Of a stretch of 64,000 nt of DNA, positions 52,953 to 64,000 are shown piece by piece. The position numbers and the translations under genes are program-made. Position 1 is the first letter of the stretch. Every line of letters begins with the position of its first letter. The DNA comes from Nematostella vectensis. Taxonomy: Eukaryota > Cnidaria > Anthozoa > Actiniaria > Edwardsiidae. The DNA lies in the NCBI RefSeq assembly GCF_932526225.1, contig NC_064035.1, forward strand, positions 1,342,501-1,406,500, in the 5' to 3' direction. The notes beneath the pieces are model-generated. The model worked only from the letters and a program-made list of their open reading frames with translations. It did no database searches and had not been told where the DNA came from.

Positions 52953-53975
52953 ATGGCTGCTCTTTTTGGAGAGAATGCCCAACTCTTGAACATCTCCATA
53001 GAAGAAGTTTACGCCCAGATAGAGAATGTGATATATAGCCTTCACTTTGGAGAAATCATCGGCATAATCACCATTACCACTCTTCCTTTTACAGTCCTCG
53101 CAAACGCCTTGATCTTGATCTCGTTCTGTTGGGATCACTTCAAGGAAATCCGTAGACGTCCTTCCAATTTATTCGTCGCTAGTCTTGCACTCACGGATGT
53201 GCTAGTGGGACTCGCGGGGCCCTTGCGATCTCTCTTTGTTCTCCCGGGTTTCAAGCCTTACAGACGCACGGGAGGAGCAGTAGTTCATGTGTTGGGGAAC
53301 ATGTTGCTAACTACCTCAGCAATGCACGTCTTATTTCTAAGTCTTGATAGGTGCGTCGCCATAACGTGGCCGCTGTCTTATAACACACGGGTAACCCGAC
53401 GACGCGTGGCTGTCTCCATAGCGGTTATCTGGATGTACTGTATATCACTTGCAGTTCTTCAACTTACTTTGTGCGAGCACCTTTTCATTCTCAATTCGAT
53501 TTTCATCGCTAACATTAACTTAGTGGCTTTTGGCATAACGTTGCTGTTTCTTGTAGCGGTGTATTCATTGAAAAAGCATCACAACGTAGTGCTGGGAGGA
53601 AATCAAAAACCGTGTGACAACCACCTCTTGGTCATTCGGAAGCGTGAGAGAAATTTCACACGGACGTTTACTGCACTGCAGGTTGTTTTCAAAGTCTGCT
53701 ATTTACCTATGGTCTTCGTGTGGACTCTTCTCTTCATATGCTCAACTTGTAGTCCAACCATCTTGGTTGGTTTCCTTGCCGTGAGCATTGTGTTGGTAAA
53801 CATCAATTCGTGTTTGAATCCGTGGCTGTACGCCTACAGAATGCCCAAATTCAAGAAGATGATTCGACTGGTTCGAACAAGAATATTTCATGCGTGTCGT
53901 CTCAAAAATTCTGTGCAGACTCAGAAAGATATTACTGCAAATAAACTCAGCAGCCAAATAGAAACTAAGCTATAA
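52953..53975 (+). CDS. Class A (rhodopsin-like) G-protein-coupled receptor
   Basis: An intronless 340-residue receptor with seven membrane helices. TM1 is LPFTVLANALILISF (N1.50), TM2 NLFVASLALTDVLVG (D2.50), TM3 ends LDRCVAITWPL, TM4 has IAVIWMYCISL, TM6 VFKVCYLPMVFVW, TM7 INSCLNPWLYAYRMPKF (NPxxY). The DRY motif is DRC and CWxP is CYLP, both tolerated variants. The N terminus carries an N-glycosylation sequon (LNIS). Intronless receptors of this kind form large families in anthozoans, related to amine/adenosine/melanocortin receptors. The ligand cannot be deduced. Confidence 0.9.
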   Translation: MAALFGENAQLLNISIEEVYAQIENVIYSLHFGEIIGIITITTLPFTVLANALILISFCWDHFKEIRRRPSNLFVASLALTDVLVGLAGPLRSLFVLPGFKPYRRTGGAVVHVLGNMLLTTSAMHVLFLSLDRCVAITWPLSYNTRVTRRRVAVSIAVIWMYCISLAVLQLTLCEHLFILNSIFIANINLVAFGITLLFLVAVYSLKKHHNVVLGGNQKPCDNHLLVIRKRERNFTRTFTALQVVFKVCYLPMVFVWTLLFICSTCSPTILVGFLAVSIVLVNINSCLNPWLYAYRMPKFKKMIRLVRTRIFHACRLKNSVQTQKDITANKLSSQIETKL

Positions 53976-56845
53976 TCGCTACCGTCCAGCAGCAAAAACA
54001 TATTAATAAAAAAAGGCTAAACTACTTTGAATATCCAGCAAAAACAAAGAAAAACTTACATAATTATAATATATATTACACACTTTTCTTTTTTATAATA
54101 ACCTTTTTTTATAAGAACGTCCAGCCTGAGATTCCACGAAATTTTAAGAACATGCTAAGAACGTACCGAGTCTCAGAAATCAGAAAAACTGATTGCTTTT
54201 TTAGTCGTGATGCGTTCTAAAATGCAGAATCAAATTGTGCTCATAATAATTTTTTTTTCCAGTTCACATCATGTCATTTATTTAATATCATATTCATACT
54301 GAATTGAAACATATATATGTATATTTATAATCTTGGTATTTAGCAACCTAGCTTTACCGAGCAAATAAACTGAAACTGAAATAACAACCTTATATATTAT
54401 TGCTATTCATCATTAAAATAAAAAAAAAGAACGGCCCAGCCTGAACTGAAAATTAGACGTTCATATAAAAAAAGAGTGTATTAAAATATATATTCCATCG
54501 AATATTTCCTAATCTTCTCCACTGGGTGTGCTAAACATTCTTCAATTATTACAGTTATGAAAACAAAACAGAGACGAGAGACGTGACCGTTAACGAAATA
54601 GCCAGTGGGCATTCTAAGTTTGTACAATTGTTGTTATTAAAAAAATGTTATTAGGAGAGAAAGAAGTAGCCAAAGCTACGGTGATGGGTGATGCAGTGGT
54701 TAGGATGCAAAAGAAAAAAATCTGTTAGAAATACTGATAAAGGAAAAAAAGGAATATACTTTAACGGGGACACTCTAAGCCCAGTTTTTGTGTGTGTTTT
54801 CTTAAATTATTGGTGGATATGCAAAATTGTTTTTTTTATCATTTCTCACGCGACCATTATATTGCTAGGAAACCATAAGAACAAAAAATTAACAAAAGGG
54901 ATAAAAGCAGTCAACCACTATAACTTTATGCTTCATACATTAATTATTAATCTTGTTTGAAATAAATGCTCGCAAATTATAAGACATAGAGTACAGTCAT
55001 CCTGGGAAACCCAAACGTTTCACGTTAGAGGAAAATACCCCTGGGTTTCCGAGGATGGAGTACAGTCTGATATTAAAAAATCTGAGAAACGAAGTTATTA
55101 GTTTGCTATTGCTATACGACTGGAAAATGCAAAGTCCTGGCGAAGAAATGGGTTGGATTTTCTAAAAGTGTAGAAAATGTTCGAAGCAGTGACAGAGATC
55201 TCCTTGTTTCCAGAGGCTGTTTTGCCCGCCACTCCTTTGCCCTGTAGGCTTCCCCCTTCTTGGCGCACTTGAAAGTGTCATGTTTTAGTAATGTAGAAGA
55301 TAAAATTTCTCGTATCCCACTGCAAGCGCTTTTAATTGAGGTTTTAATTGACTTCGCTGTAGTCCACGAGAAGAGTGCTGTAGGTGAGTCACCTGGCGAG
55401 TGGGGGGGGGGGGGGGGGGGGAGTAGCTGCATGGTCAATACACACGGTCCATACCTACTCATTATACATGTTTACACAGCTTCTTCCGTGAGAACTACAA
55501 CCTCACCATGCTAAGCACGGTGCACAGAATTATAGTCGACAAAAACATCATGCTAAACAAGGCGCACAGAGTCGACAAAACATGCTTCATAAGGCGAACA
55601 GAATTTTGGTCTACAAAAACATCATGCTTTATAAGGCGAACAGAATTCTGGTCGACAAAAACATTATGCTTTATAAGGCGAACAGAATTCTGGTCGACAA
55701 AAACATCATGTTTTATAAGGCGAACAGAATTCTGGTCAACAAAAACTATCATAATAATAGCGATTTCCGCTTAAGAAAAAAAAATGTTTAAAAGAAAAAA
55801 ATTTAAAATTGATGATTGAAAATGAAATTATTAAAAAAATTTCTACATTCTAGAAACAGAATAAAGGTGTTTTATTGAAGGGTAAATAAAATCCCACGCT
55901 AATGCGAATGTATTTAGTTTTTTTGCGAAATAGTACACCTCATTGGAATTGATTGAGTGTTCAGAAGTGGGAGTAACAATATCCGCAAACTGCTTTGACG
56001 TTTCATCTACTAACTCACATCCCACGATCAACTAATTGGAATGCCAGAATACACCTCGTATCATCTAAAAAGCAGTGAAAGATATCGAGTGTGCAAATGT
56101 CATCACAACAAAAAACACGTTAGACTAGCCGGCGACCTTCTGACTACCTCATGTTCTACCACACAGTAAGTCTGCATTTTTGCTATTCTACCACACAGCT
56201 ACACAGTAAGTCTGTATTTTTGATATTCTACCACACAGTAAGTCTGTATTTTTGATATTCTACCACACAGTAAGTCTGCATTTTTGCTATTCTACCACAC
56301 AGCTACACAGTAAGTCTGTATTTTTGATATTCTACCACACAGTAAGTCTGTATTTTTGATATTCTACCACACAGTAAGTCTGTATTTTTGCTATCGTGCA
56401 ATGACACGGATAAGTAATATCTAAAAATGCGGCAGATTATATCAACCGGTTTGCTAACAGGTAATTTTAATTGCTGAATTGATAAAAAGATACCAAAGCG
56501 TTTTCTTGGCAGGGATTAAACTCGAGTGGGTTTCATCACCATCCAGGGATCACGATGACTCTGCAGAACGGACTAACAATTCTCCCCTCCCATGCCCCCC
56601 TTTGCCCTCTCCTAGGTACACGAAGAGTGAAGAGTAAATTTATCGTTCGTATTCTCTTCCTGCTGTAAACGCATTACTCTCCTATTAAGAACACAGGTAG
56701 CCCACAGGTAGAACAACTCTACCCTCCCTCCCCTCCCACGCTTGTGACAGGTGGTTTGCTTTAAATAGTGGCGTATATCTGATATTTGCATCACCACACT
56801 TGTGTTACTCGTTGCGTAAAGTCTTGAGCAAACTTGGCGTATACT
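53976..56845. other. AT-rich intergenic region between GPCR and stress-protein gene
   Basis: No supported gene. It contains a 41-bp array at 55505-55755 (about six units of GCGAACAGAATTCTGGTCGA plus CAAAAACATCATGCTTTATAAG), a G18 run near 55404, and a 32-bp array at 56155-56395 (TTCTACCACACAGTAAGTCTGTATTTTTGATA). A minus-strand frame at 55112-55462 lacks splice support. Confidence 0.6.
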
Positions 56846-59800
56846 ATGGCATCGTCTGGAGGTGGATTGGTGGTCGTGTCCGTAGATGGCAGTGCTCACA
56901 GCGAAAAAGCCTTTGACTGTAAGTAAATGAGGTCGTCTTCGATATAAAGCGAAGAGATTTCTCTAATGATGCTAATAACTCGATTATAATGCCACATATT
57001 TCTAAATAATTTGGAAGCCATAAGTTCGAGAGTTTTCTTTACTTCTTGGTTACCCGGTATAACAAATACGTCAGGGCTCTTTCTCTTAAAATATAACGAA
57101 CTTTGACACGGGGTGTATCGGTAACCATTTGAGTGTAGAAAGATGAAAAGTGCTAGTCAACAGACCTTTCTGTTGCGAGATTTTAATTCAATTCAAGGCA
57201 TCGTAAGAGTTGTAAGAGATGCAAACATTAAGCGAATATCACTCGATTAGGGCTTCGATTAGACTTCCGTTGTTTGAAATTGATAGAGTATGGAGGTTCG
57301 CGTTTAGAGATCCGTCATTTAAAAGGTTACTGCACCAAGAGTACAACAATAGAACACCTCGGTGTAGAGGTTCTTAACACAACTACCGCGCTGTAAAATA
57401 CCACAAAAATTTATCTGGTTTTAAATACTCCCATTTGCTCCAGGTTTAGATATATACTAAAGCTGGAAAAATCAGTCGAGGTGTCCTTTCTTTCGCAGAT
57501 ACATTCAAGGCACTATATTTTGTGCGCGTCATATATTTAAGGTCAGGGCTAATTTGTGTCGTATCATACAAGATTAGGCTGCATAATATTTCGCACAATA
57601 AAATTCACAGTGCTCCATCCTACACGGTGTAGCTGATGCCAGCTGTGTTCCCGCGCTACCTGGTCTTATTTTTTATGCTTGTAAATATTATGGCTTTTCG
57701 TGGAATAACATTCTAACATTTATGCATACATGAATAATCTTTAGGATAATTACGACTTAAGAGGCATATACACAACATTATGCCGATGATAAAGTGCCAT
57801 TCTTTCTCGACGCCTGAAACAAAAACTCCCTTCATTTATTTAGCCATTTCCTTTTTGCCCCTGGGGAAAAACGATTAGAGATTGCAAGATTAAAGCGATT
57901 CCCCTTGTCCTTTTCTTGCTAATCCATTTCGGCCCTTCATACACGATTGCCTACAAATCTAGCTATTTTATAATATATTCAGTAAAGAGCTCACGTCACA
58001 TTTTTATCCTTGGTATTTCAGATTGAATTATTTCTTAAATTAGATATCGGGATAGGAATATTCAAGTCATTGTAGGACTCCATGCATCTCATTCAATGGT
58101 TTGCACTGTACAGGGTTCTTGGAGCATGCGTACAACACTGGAGACACCGTGGGAATACTGCACATACACGACTTGAGCAACGTCATGATTAAAATCCCTC
58201 GTAAGTAACGATGAGAACTTTACCAGCTGTACCGGGTTTGATAGAATTTCTCGGGTAATTAGCGGGGAAATATCATTCGAAGTACTAAACCCTTTTTCTC
58301 TTTCACCTGTTTAATAACAATTACTAATATAAAAAAAATCATTTAAAAAGCTAGACTATATGTTATCGGCTATGTAGCTTATCGGGTAACTGAACAGTTT
58401 TCATTGCCGGTTAGTAAATAGCAAGGATTGCCGATTTCCTCAAGTTTCCCAATTTGTGTTGAAGCCTTTGTCAGCACTCATAAGTGATACGCAGAAGTGA
58501 CGACATAAATAGGCGATCAGGGGTATCTGCCTTTAAGGTGTTTAAGCCAGTTAAGCTCGGACTTAACCTCATTTTTTGACAACCCCTCTTTTAAAGGTAA
58601 ATACAAATATCCCGGCGTAAGGCCGCAGAACGCGAAGAGTCAAGGAAAAGTGTTTGAAGGAGAGAAATTGTCACAAAACAGAAGCTTAATTAAATCCACG
58701 CCCCCTGGCGTTTCTTGGCCACTTAGGCGGCATCACTTAGCAATACAAATAAACAAAATAAGCAGGATTATTATAAATAAGCAGGTTTATTATAAATAAG
58801 CAGGATTATTTTGCGTTCAGTTGAATTAGTATTGCACGAAAATAAAAAGATCCCAAAATGAAAAAAATACGCTGCGAAAATGTTGGGAAAAAACTTTCCC
58901 TAGTGAGTGTTTACAGAGTTCTTTAGACGTGTATTTAGCAACATTTTTTTATTTGCTTTAGGCTTAATTTCTTTTTTTTTTAATGGGAAACTGTGGACTG
59001 AGATCACAACCAAAATTACCTAGACTAAACCTTCTTTGTATTCTATCTGTTATTTAATGAATTTGCACCAGCTCTTCGTTATTTTACTGGGTCAACCCGG
59101 ACTTTAATTGATTCCCTTGAATTTGCTCTTCAATCATGTTACTCGATAATCCTAACTCTCCAATAACAGAGACGGCTGACGGGGAAGGACCGCTCTAGAC
59201 CAGGGCTAGAGGGAGATAAGTTTGTTTCCACGAGCATCATTGAATTAGGGATGGTAGAGTAGGGCTCCATCCTATACAGTTCAAAAGTGCCTCCAGTACA
59301 GCACAAGTGCTAATATAATTATCGTTATTCACAAGTGCTAATATATTATCGTTATTCACAAGTGCTAATATAATTATCGTTATTTAGTGGGCAGTGACAT
59401 GCCTGCTGAGATCATCGAGAGAGTGATCAAAGAGAGTTGGGAAAAGGTTGATCTGCTGATTGACGTCTACAAAAAGAAATGCGACAACGCCAAGGTAAGA
59501 CTCTATTACGGTATACATAAACTTTTAGTGGTAAGATTCAAACCACTTTCGTTACATCTTAGCCCGAGAACAAATCGTAGAGCCTGTTACATGATACAAA
59601 ATGCCTCTTATATCGCTTATATCACTTGAATTGGTTTATAAGAACTGATTCCAGAACGATAAGTTTTTCCAGAACGAATAAACCAGAATAAGTTAATTCC
59701 GTAACGAACAACATTTCGTATCCTGTGAACAGATGCAGAGAAAGAAATATTCGTTTATTGAATGAGCTCGTATGGGTATCCTGTGAACAGATGCAGAGTG

Positions 59801-60754
59801 AGAAATATTCGTTTATTGAATGAGCTCGTTTATTCGTTTATTGAATGAGCTCGTTTTTTCGTTTATTGAATGAGCTCGTTCCGGACTGAAGCTCATCCTG
59901 GAATCATTGGAACAATCCCAGGCCCGAACCCAGGATTTTTCTTTGGGGGGAGGGGGGGGGGGGGGTGCGAAATCTGAAAAAGTGGACCTAATTTTTCCAG
60001 GGGGGAGGGAATGAGTTCTCTGATAAAAAATCTGACCATCACCGAAAGAACAAAAAGGGATTTTTATGCCTTTGTAGTATCTCCACGGGAAGTTTATTGT
60101 CTGATTTGGCTACAAACCAGAGTGATCTAGCTTATGCTTTATAGTTTTGTCTACAATTAGCACGTCTATTGAGAACCGAAAGTGGACCCCTTCGGCCGTT
60201 GTGTGTGTGTGTGTGTGGGGAGGGAGGGGGGAGGTTTGCACCCCCACCCCACCCCCCACCCCCGGTACTGGCCTGAATCCCTTGTTGCGCGAAAGAAAAC
60301 GAAATTCTAAGATAAGTTTCATACTCTTATCCTTTCCTAATAACAATAAAATAAAGCCATTTGTTTCCAGCCAACGTCTAGCAACATTTCGAAATGACTT
60401 TATTTTCGCATCGTCATCACCAGATCACGTGCTTTAGTTAGGTGGGCGGGAAAATTATTGATGAATTTACTTCACTTTGACTGAGGTGATTAGGTTTATT
60501 AGCATAACTTGAAAAAACTAAAAACAACTGAATATCGTTCGTTCCAGGTGAACTGTGTAGTGTTTGTAGAAACCCCGACCAGTGGTAGGGTCGGCGAAAG
60601 GATATGCCAGCTCGCAAAGGAAAAGAGCGCGTACCTGATAGTGATGGGGACACGTGGTCTGGGGGCGATACGGCGAACACTACTGGGCAGCGTGAGCGAC
60701 TATGTCGTCCACCACTCGCACATTCCCATTATGATTGTACCTTTTGATACCTAG
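56846..60754 (+). CDS. Universal stress protein (UspA family), four exons
   Basis: Exons: 56846-56918, 58114-58200, 59388-59494, 60548-60754; 157 residues with matching phases (1, 1, 0) and GT/AG borders. Strand 1 is GGLVVVSVDGSAHSEKAFD; exon 2 gives FLEHAYNTGDTVGILHIHD. The C terminus has the ATP-binding signature G-2x-G-9x-G-S in MGTRGLGAIRRTLLGSVSDY, then HIPIMIVP. The family forms small ATP-binding alpha/beta dimers linked to stress responses. Among animals it is well known in cnidarians, which supports the organism call. The ATG fits the first strand directly. Confidence 0.9.
56919..60547. other. Introns of the universal stress protein gene
   Basis: Intron 1 (56919-58113) shows nothing. 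Intron 2 (58201-59387) has an ATAAGCAGGATTATT triplication near 58755-58810 and, at 59302-59387, three copies of ACAAGTGCTAATATAATTAT plus CGTTATT that run into the exon 3 acceptor (TTATTTAG|TGGGC). Intron 3 (59495-60547) has a repeat of TTCGTTTATTGAATGAGCTC at 59748-59880, a G-rich run near 59945 and a CA/GT stretch near 60200. Confidence 0.7.
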
Positions 60755-60940
60755 ACACGATAGCAGAACTGGAGGGATATTATAAATTGTATTGCAGAAC
60801 AGTAGGGATATTATAAATTGTATTTCAGAACTGTAGGGATATTATAAATTGTATTGATACCTAGACACGATAGCAGAACAGTAGGGATATTATAAATTGT
60901 ATTGCAGAACTGTAGGGATATTATAAATTGTATAGGTACC
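60735..60940. repeat. Tandem repeat that includes the stress-protein stop codon
   Basis: Units of about 35 bp (CAGAACTGTAGGGATATTAT plus AAATTGTATTG) follow the stop. A second-order copy repeats TTGATACCTAGACACGATAG at 60745 and at about 60857, so the last codons and TAG are themselves duplicated downstream. Confidence 0.75.
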
Positions 60941-62689
60941 ATGTATTAAATTGTGATAATCGTGTTGGGAAAAGCTTATGTGGTATTGTAGTTCAAGTAA
61001 TAATGAGGTTATACATAAGCATTCATTTTACAGCAGAGTTATTCATCACACAAATATGTACAAATATTATAACATAAACTCTTCATATTAAACTATAAAA
61101 AATATATAACAAAGCTATTCATATTAAATGATTACAATAATTATAACATAAGTTACTAATTTTAAAGAATAACAAGAATTAGAACATAAGCTATTCATAT
61201 TATGACACAAGCTAATTAATATCATAACACAAAATTATTCAAATAGGTCATAAGCTATTCACTATACAACAATCTTACAGGATTCAAAAGAATTATTAAA
61301 GCTTATTGCTTTTTAGCGAGTATCGTTATCAATAACTTCGTGCTCGCAGACATGTTTATATGTTATGAACATCGGGAATATGGCGTATTTTGGGCCTTAT
61401 TTATCTTAACGTTTGCATTGAATGCTCATGATCTCAATTTATACAATGATTTTATCAATACGAAATGAAATGAGAGTACAGGGTAACTTTTCAAATGATG
61501 GTGCTTGTACATATATTTTAAGGAGTTGTTAGGTATCAAGATAAAAGTTTTAGCAGTTGCTGATTACTGAAGATATACAGTATTTCAATAACCCTTCCGA
61601 GGTGGCAGCAGACTTGTATAGTGTTGGTTTATTTACAAATTCGTACAAATATAATGTTTTACAATTAAAACACTTTCTAAATGCTTATTTGCCTATGTTG
61701 ATTTAGCATGGATCTTGCGAAATATTTCTGAGAACTTGTTATCTGGGAAAAGCTGTTCAAGCATTCCTTCGCAAAGGAGATACATCAAGCGCTTGTTCAA
61801 ACTTGTGTACTGAAATGTGTCAAAGACCCTAGAAAGGCAAAGGAGATAAATCAAGCGCTTGTTCAAACTTGTGTACTGAAATGTGTCAAAGACCCTAGAA
61901 GGGCAAAACTCTGGTATAAGCACTAGAGTACTGTGGCGAAATCTGGTTTATGTATGAGCACTGGTTTATATACAGTAAACTAAACAAAGCCACCATCACC
62001 AAGCAGTGTATAAATTGGCTGCCTTTACTACAATAACCCCTTCCCCAATCAAACACTTCATGCGCAACCTTCCAGCCATGCATATCTAATTGAAAACCAT
62101 ATATTAGGCGCACTTGATTAACACTCACCGACAGATCCCATCTAAAGTAACTTCTGTGCCCAAGAACCTCTTCAAATCATCTAAAAGGAACAACACAAAA
62201 TTTACTTACACCCATAACTGCACATGTTGTTGAAACCCCAAATTCGGAAGTTAAAAAAGACAATCAGAAAGAAAACTTCATACAAATAAAACCTGATCCA
62301 CAAGAGCTGCAAACTTGCACTTTTCCCCAGGATACATACAGTAGGGAATACTGTTAGTTCAGAGGACAACTGTCTAAAGGCTAATCTGTTACAGCAAAAC
62401 ATACATACATACTAGGTATGGTTTACCAGGGCATAATACCAGATATTATTAACCAGGGCATACAAGGTATATTGTTTACCAGGCATACATACCAGGTATT
62501 GAGCCGTACATCTTGGTCTTAGCTGCCACCCTAGTCCTCAGTTTGATGTCACTCGCTCTCTCCGGAGCTGACTCAGCAAGAACCCCTCCTGGCCAAAACG
62601 ACTCTCTGAGAACCAGGAGTAGAAACGTAATTTGTTTTATTATAATGTGGCCAGAAGGTGTGTGTTAATCTATGGCAATCTTGGGGAGT
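60941..62689. other. AT-rich intergenic stretch without a supported gene
   Basis: A 62-bp direct duplication lies at 61772-61900 (CAAGCGCTTGTTCAAACTTG and flanks) and short TACCAGG(T)AT-type repeats at 62425-62500. No ORF here has family-like features. Confidence 0.5.
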
Positions 62690-64000
62690 TCCCCCCCCCA
62701 ACAATTGTCTTGAGTGTTTGAGTGCCCCCCCCTAACAATTGTCTTGAGTGTTTGAGTGCCCACCCAACAATTGTCTTGAGTGTTTGAGTGCCCCCCAACA
62801 ATTGTCTTGAGTGTTTGAGTGCCCCCCTAACAATTGTCTTGAGTGTTTGAGTGCCCCCCAACAATTGTCTTGAGTGTTTGAGTGCCCCCTAACAATTGTC
62901 TTGAGTGTTTGACTGCCCCCCCAACAATTGTCTTGAGTGTTTGAGTGCCCCCCTAACAATTGTCTTGAGTGTTTGAGTGCCCCCCCAACAATTGTCTTGA
63001 GTGTTTGAGTGCCCCCCCCAACAATTGTCTTGAGTGTTTGAGTGCCCCCCCCAACAATTCTCTTGAGTGTTTGAGTGCCCCCCCCAACAATTGTCTTGAG
63101 TGATTGAGTGCCCCCCCAACAATTGTCTTGAGTGTTTGAGTGCCCCCCAACAATTCTCTTGAGCGTTTGAGTGCCCCCCCCCAACAATTGTCTTGAGTGT
63201 TTGAGTGCCCCCCAACAATTGTCTTGAGTGTTTGAGTGCCCCCCCCAACAATTGTCTTGAGTGTTTGAGTGCCCCCTAACAATTGTCTTGAGTGTTTGAG
63301 TGCCCCCCAACAATTGTCTTGAGTGTTTGAGTGCCCCCCCAACAATTGTCTTGAGTGTTTGAGTGCCCCCCCCCAACAATTGTCTTGAGTGTTTGAGTGC
63401 CCCCCAACAATTGTCTTGAGTGTTTGAGTGGCCCCCCAACAATTGTCTTGAGTGTTTGAGTGCCCCCCAACAATTTTCTTGAGTTTTTGAGTGCCCCCCC
63501 CCAACAATTTTCTTGAGTGTTTGAGTGCCCCCCCCCCAACAATTGTCTTGAGTGTTTGAGTGACCCCCAACAATTGTCTTGAGTGTTTGAGTGCCCCCCC
63601 AACAATTCTCTTGAGTGTTTGAGTGCCCCCCAACAATTGTCTTGAGTGTTTGAGTGCCCCCCCCAACAATTGTCTTGAGTGTTTGAGTGCCCCCCCAACA
63701 ATTGTCTTGAGTGTTTGAGTGCCCCCCCAACAATTCTCTTGAGTGTTTGAGTGCCCCCCCAACAATTGTCTTGAGTGTTTGAGTGCCCCCCCCCCAACAA
63801 TTGTCTTGAGTGTTTGAGTGCCCCCCCAACAATTGTCTTGAGTGTTTGAGTGCCCCCCAACAATTGTCTTGAGCGTTTGAGTGCCCCCCCCAACAATTGT
63901 CTTGAGTGTTTAAGTGCCCCCCAACAGTTGTCTTGAGTGTTTGAGTGCCCCCCCAACAATTGTCTTGAGTGTTTGAGTGCCCCCCCTAACAATTGTCTTG
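62690..64000. repeat. 31-33-bp satellite array continuing beyond the window
   Basis: About 41 units of AACAATTGTCTTGAGTGTTT followed by GAGTGCC and a C run of variable length (4-9). The variable C run shifts phase, producing long overlapping minus-strand frames (up to 366 codons) that are artefacts. Confidence 0.95.

Noticed and set aside
55112-55462. 116-codon minus frame between GPCR and stress-protein gene
   Set aside because: It includes a poly-G/poly-P run, has no signal, domain or splice partners; kept as non-coding.
62732-63992. Overlapping minus-strand frames of 120-366 codons
   Set aside because: They are read-through of a 31-33-bp satellite; all frames encode the same repeat (HSRQLLGG / NTQDNCWGG) and have no gene features.
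62690-64000. Possible CRISPR array
   Set aside because: Units are contiguous and similar throughout, with no unique spacers, and the host is a eukaryote.

Overview
The window is eukaryotic, intron-rich and animal. A 34-exon nephrocystin-3 (NPHP3) gene can be followed from its ATG to its stop codon. An intronless class A GPCR, a four-exon universal stress protein gene of the kind known from cnidarians, many minisatellites and a Polinton/Maverick element point to a cnidarian, most likely an anthozoan such as a sea anemone. The species is inferred, not proven.

Layout. 196-843 (-): chromodomain frame. 844-2076: divergent promoter region. 2077-25332 (+): NPHP3, 34 exons and 1301 codons in unbroken phase, with introns full of tandem arrays and several TTAA- or TIR-bounded DNA transposons. 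25440-28165: minisatellites. 28527-51051 (-): an unrecognised secreted protein gene in 7 exons (550 codons plus stop). Its second intron holds a complete 16.7-kb Polinton (32985-49697). 52953-53975 (+): GPCR. 56846-60754 (+): universal stress protein. 62690-64000: satellite array running off the window.

The Polinton has 5-bp target duplications (AAGGG), terminal inverted repeats and 16 genes: protein-primed DNA polymerase B, DDE integrase, jelly-roll capsid candidate, packaging ATPase, penton-like protein, a run of small membrane or coiled-coil proteins, and a right arm with zinc-knuckle repeat, ankyrin, TFIIB-like and small membrane proteins. No adenain-type protease was found. Fifteen frames are intact. 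One has ACG where its ATG is expected.

Two observations stand out. First, every one of the 16 Polinton genes has a TTTAAAGA-like box 26-34 nt before its probable start codon. The element also encodes a TFIIB-like factor, so it may carry its own promoter system with nearly leaderless mRNAs. Three genes share a duplicated promoter-plus-first-codons module. Second, at least eight tandem arrays in NPHP3 have a repeat unit that spans a real exon-intron junction, so true splice donors or acceptors are present in up to about ten copies.
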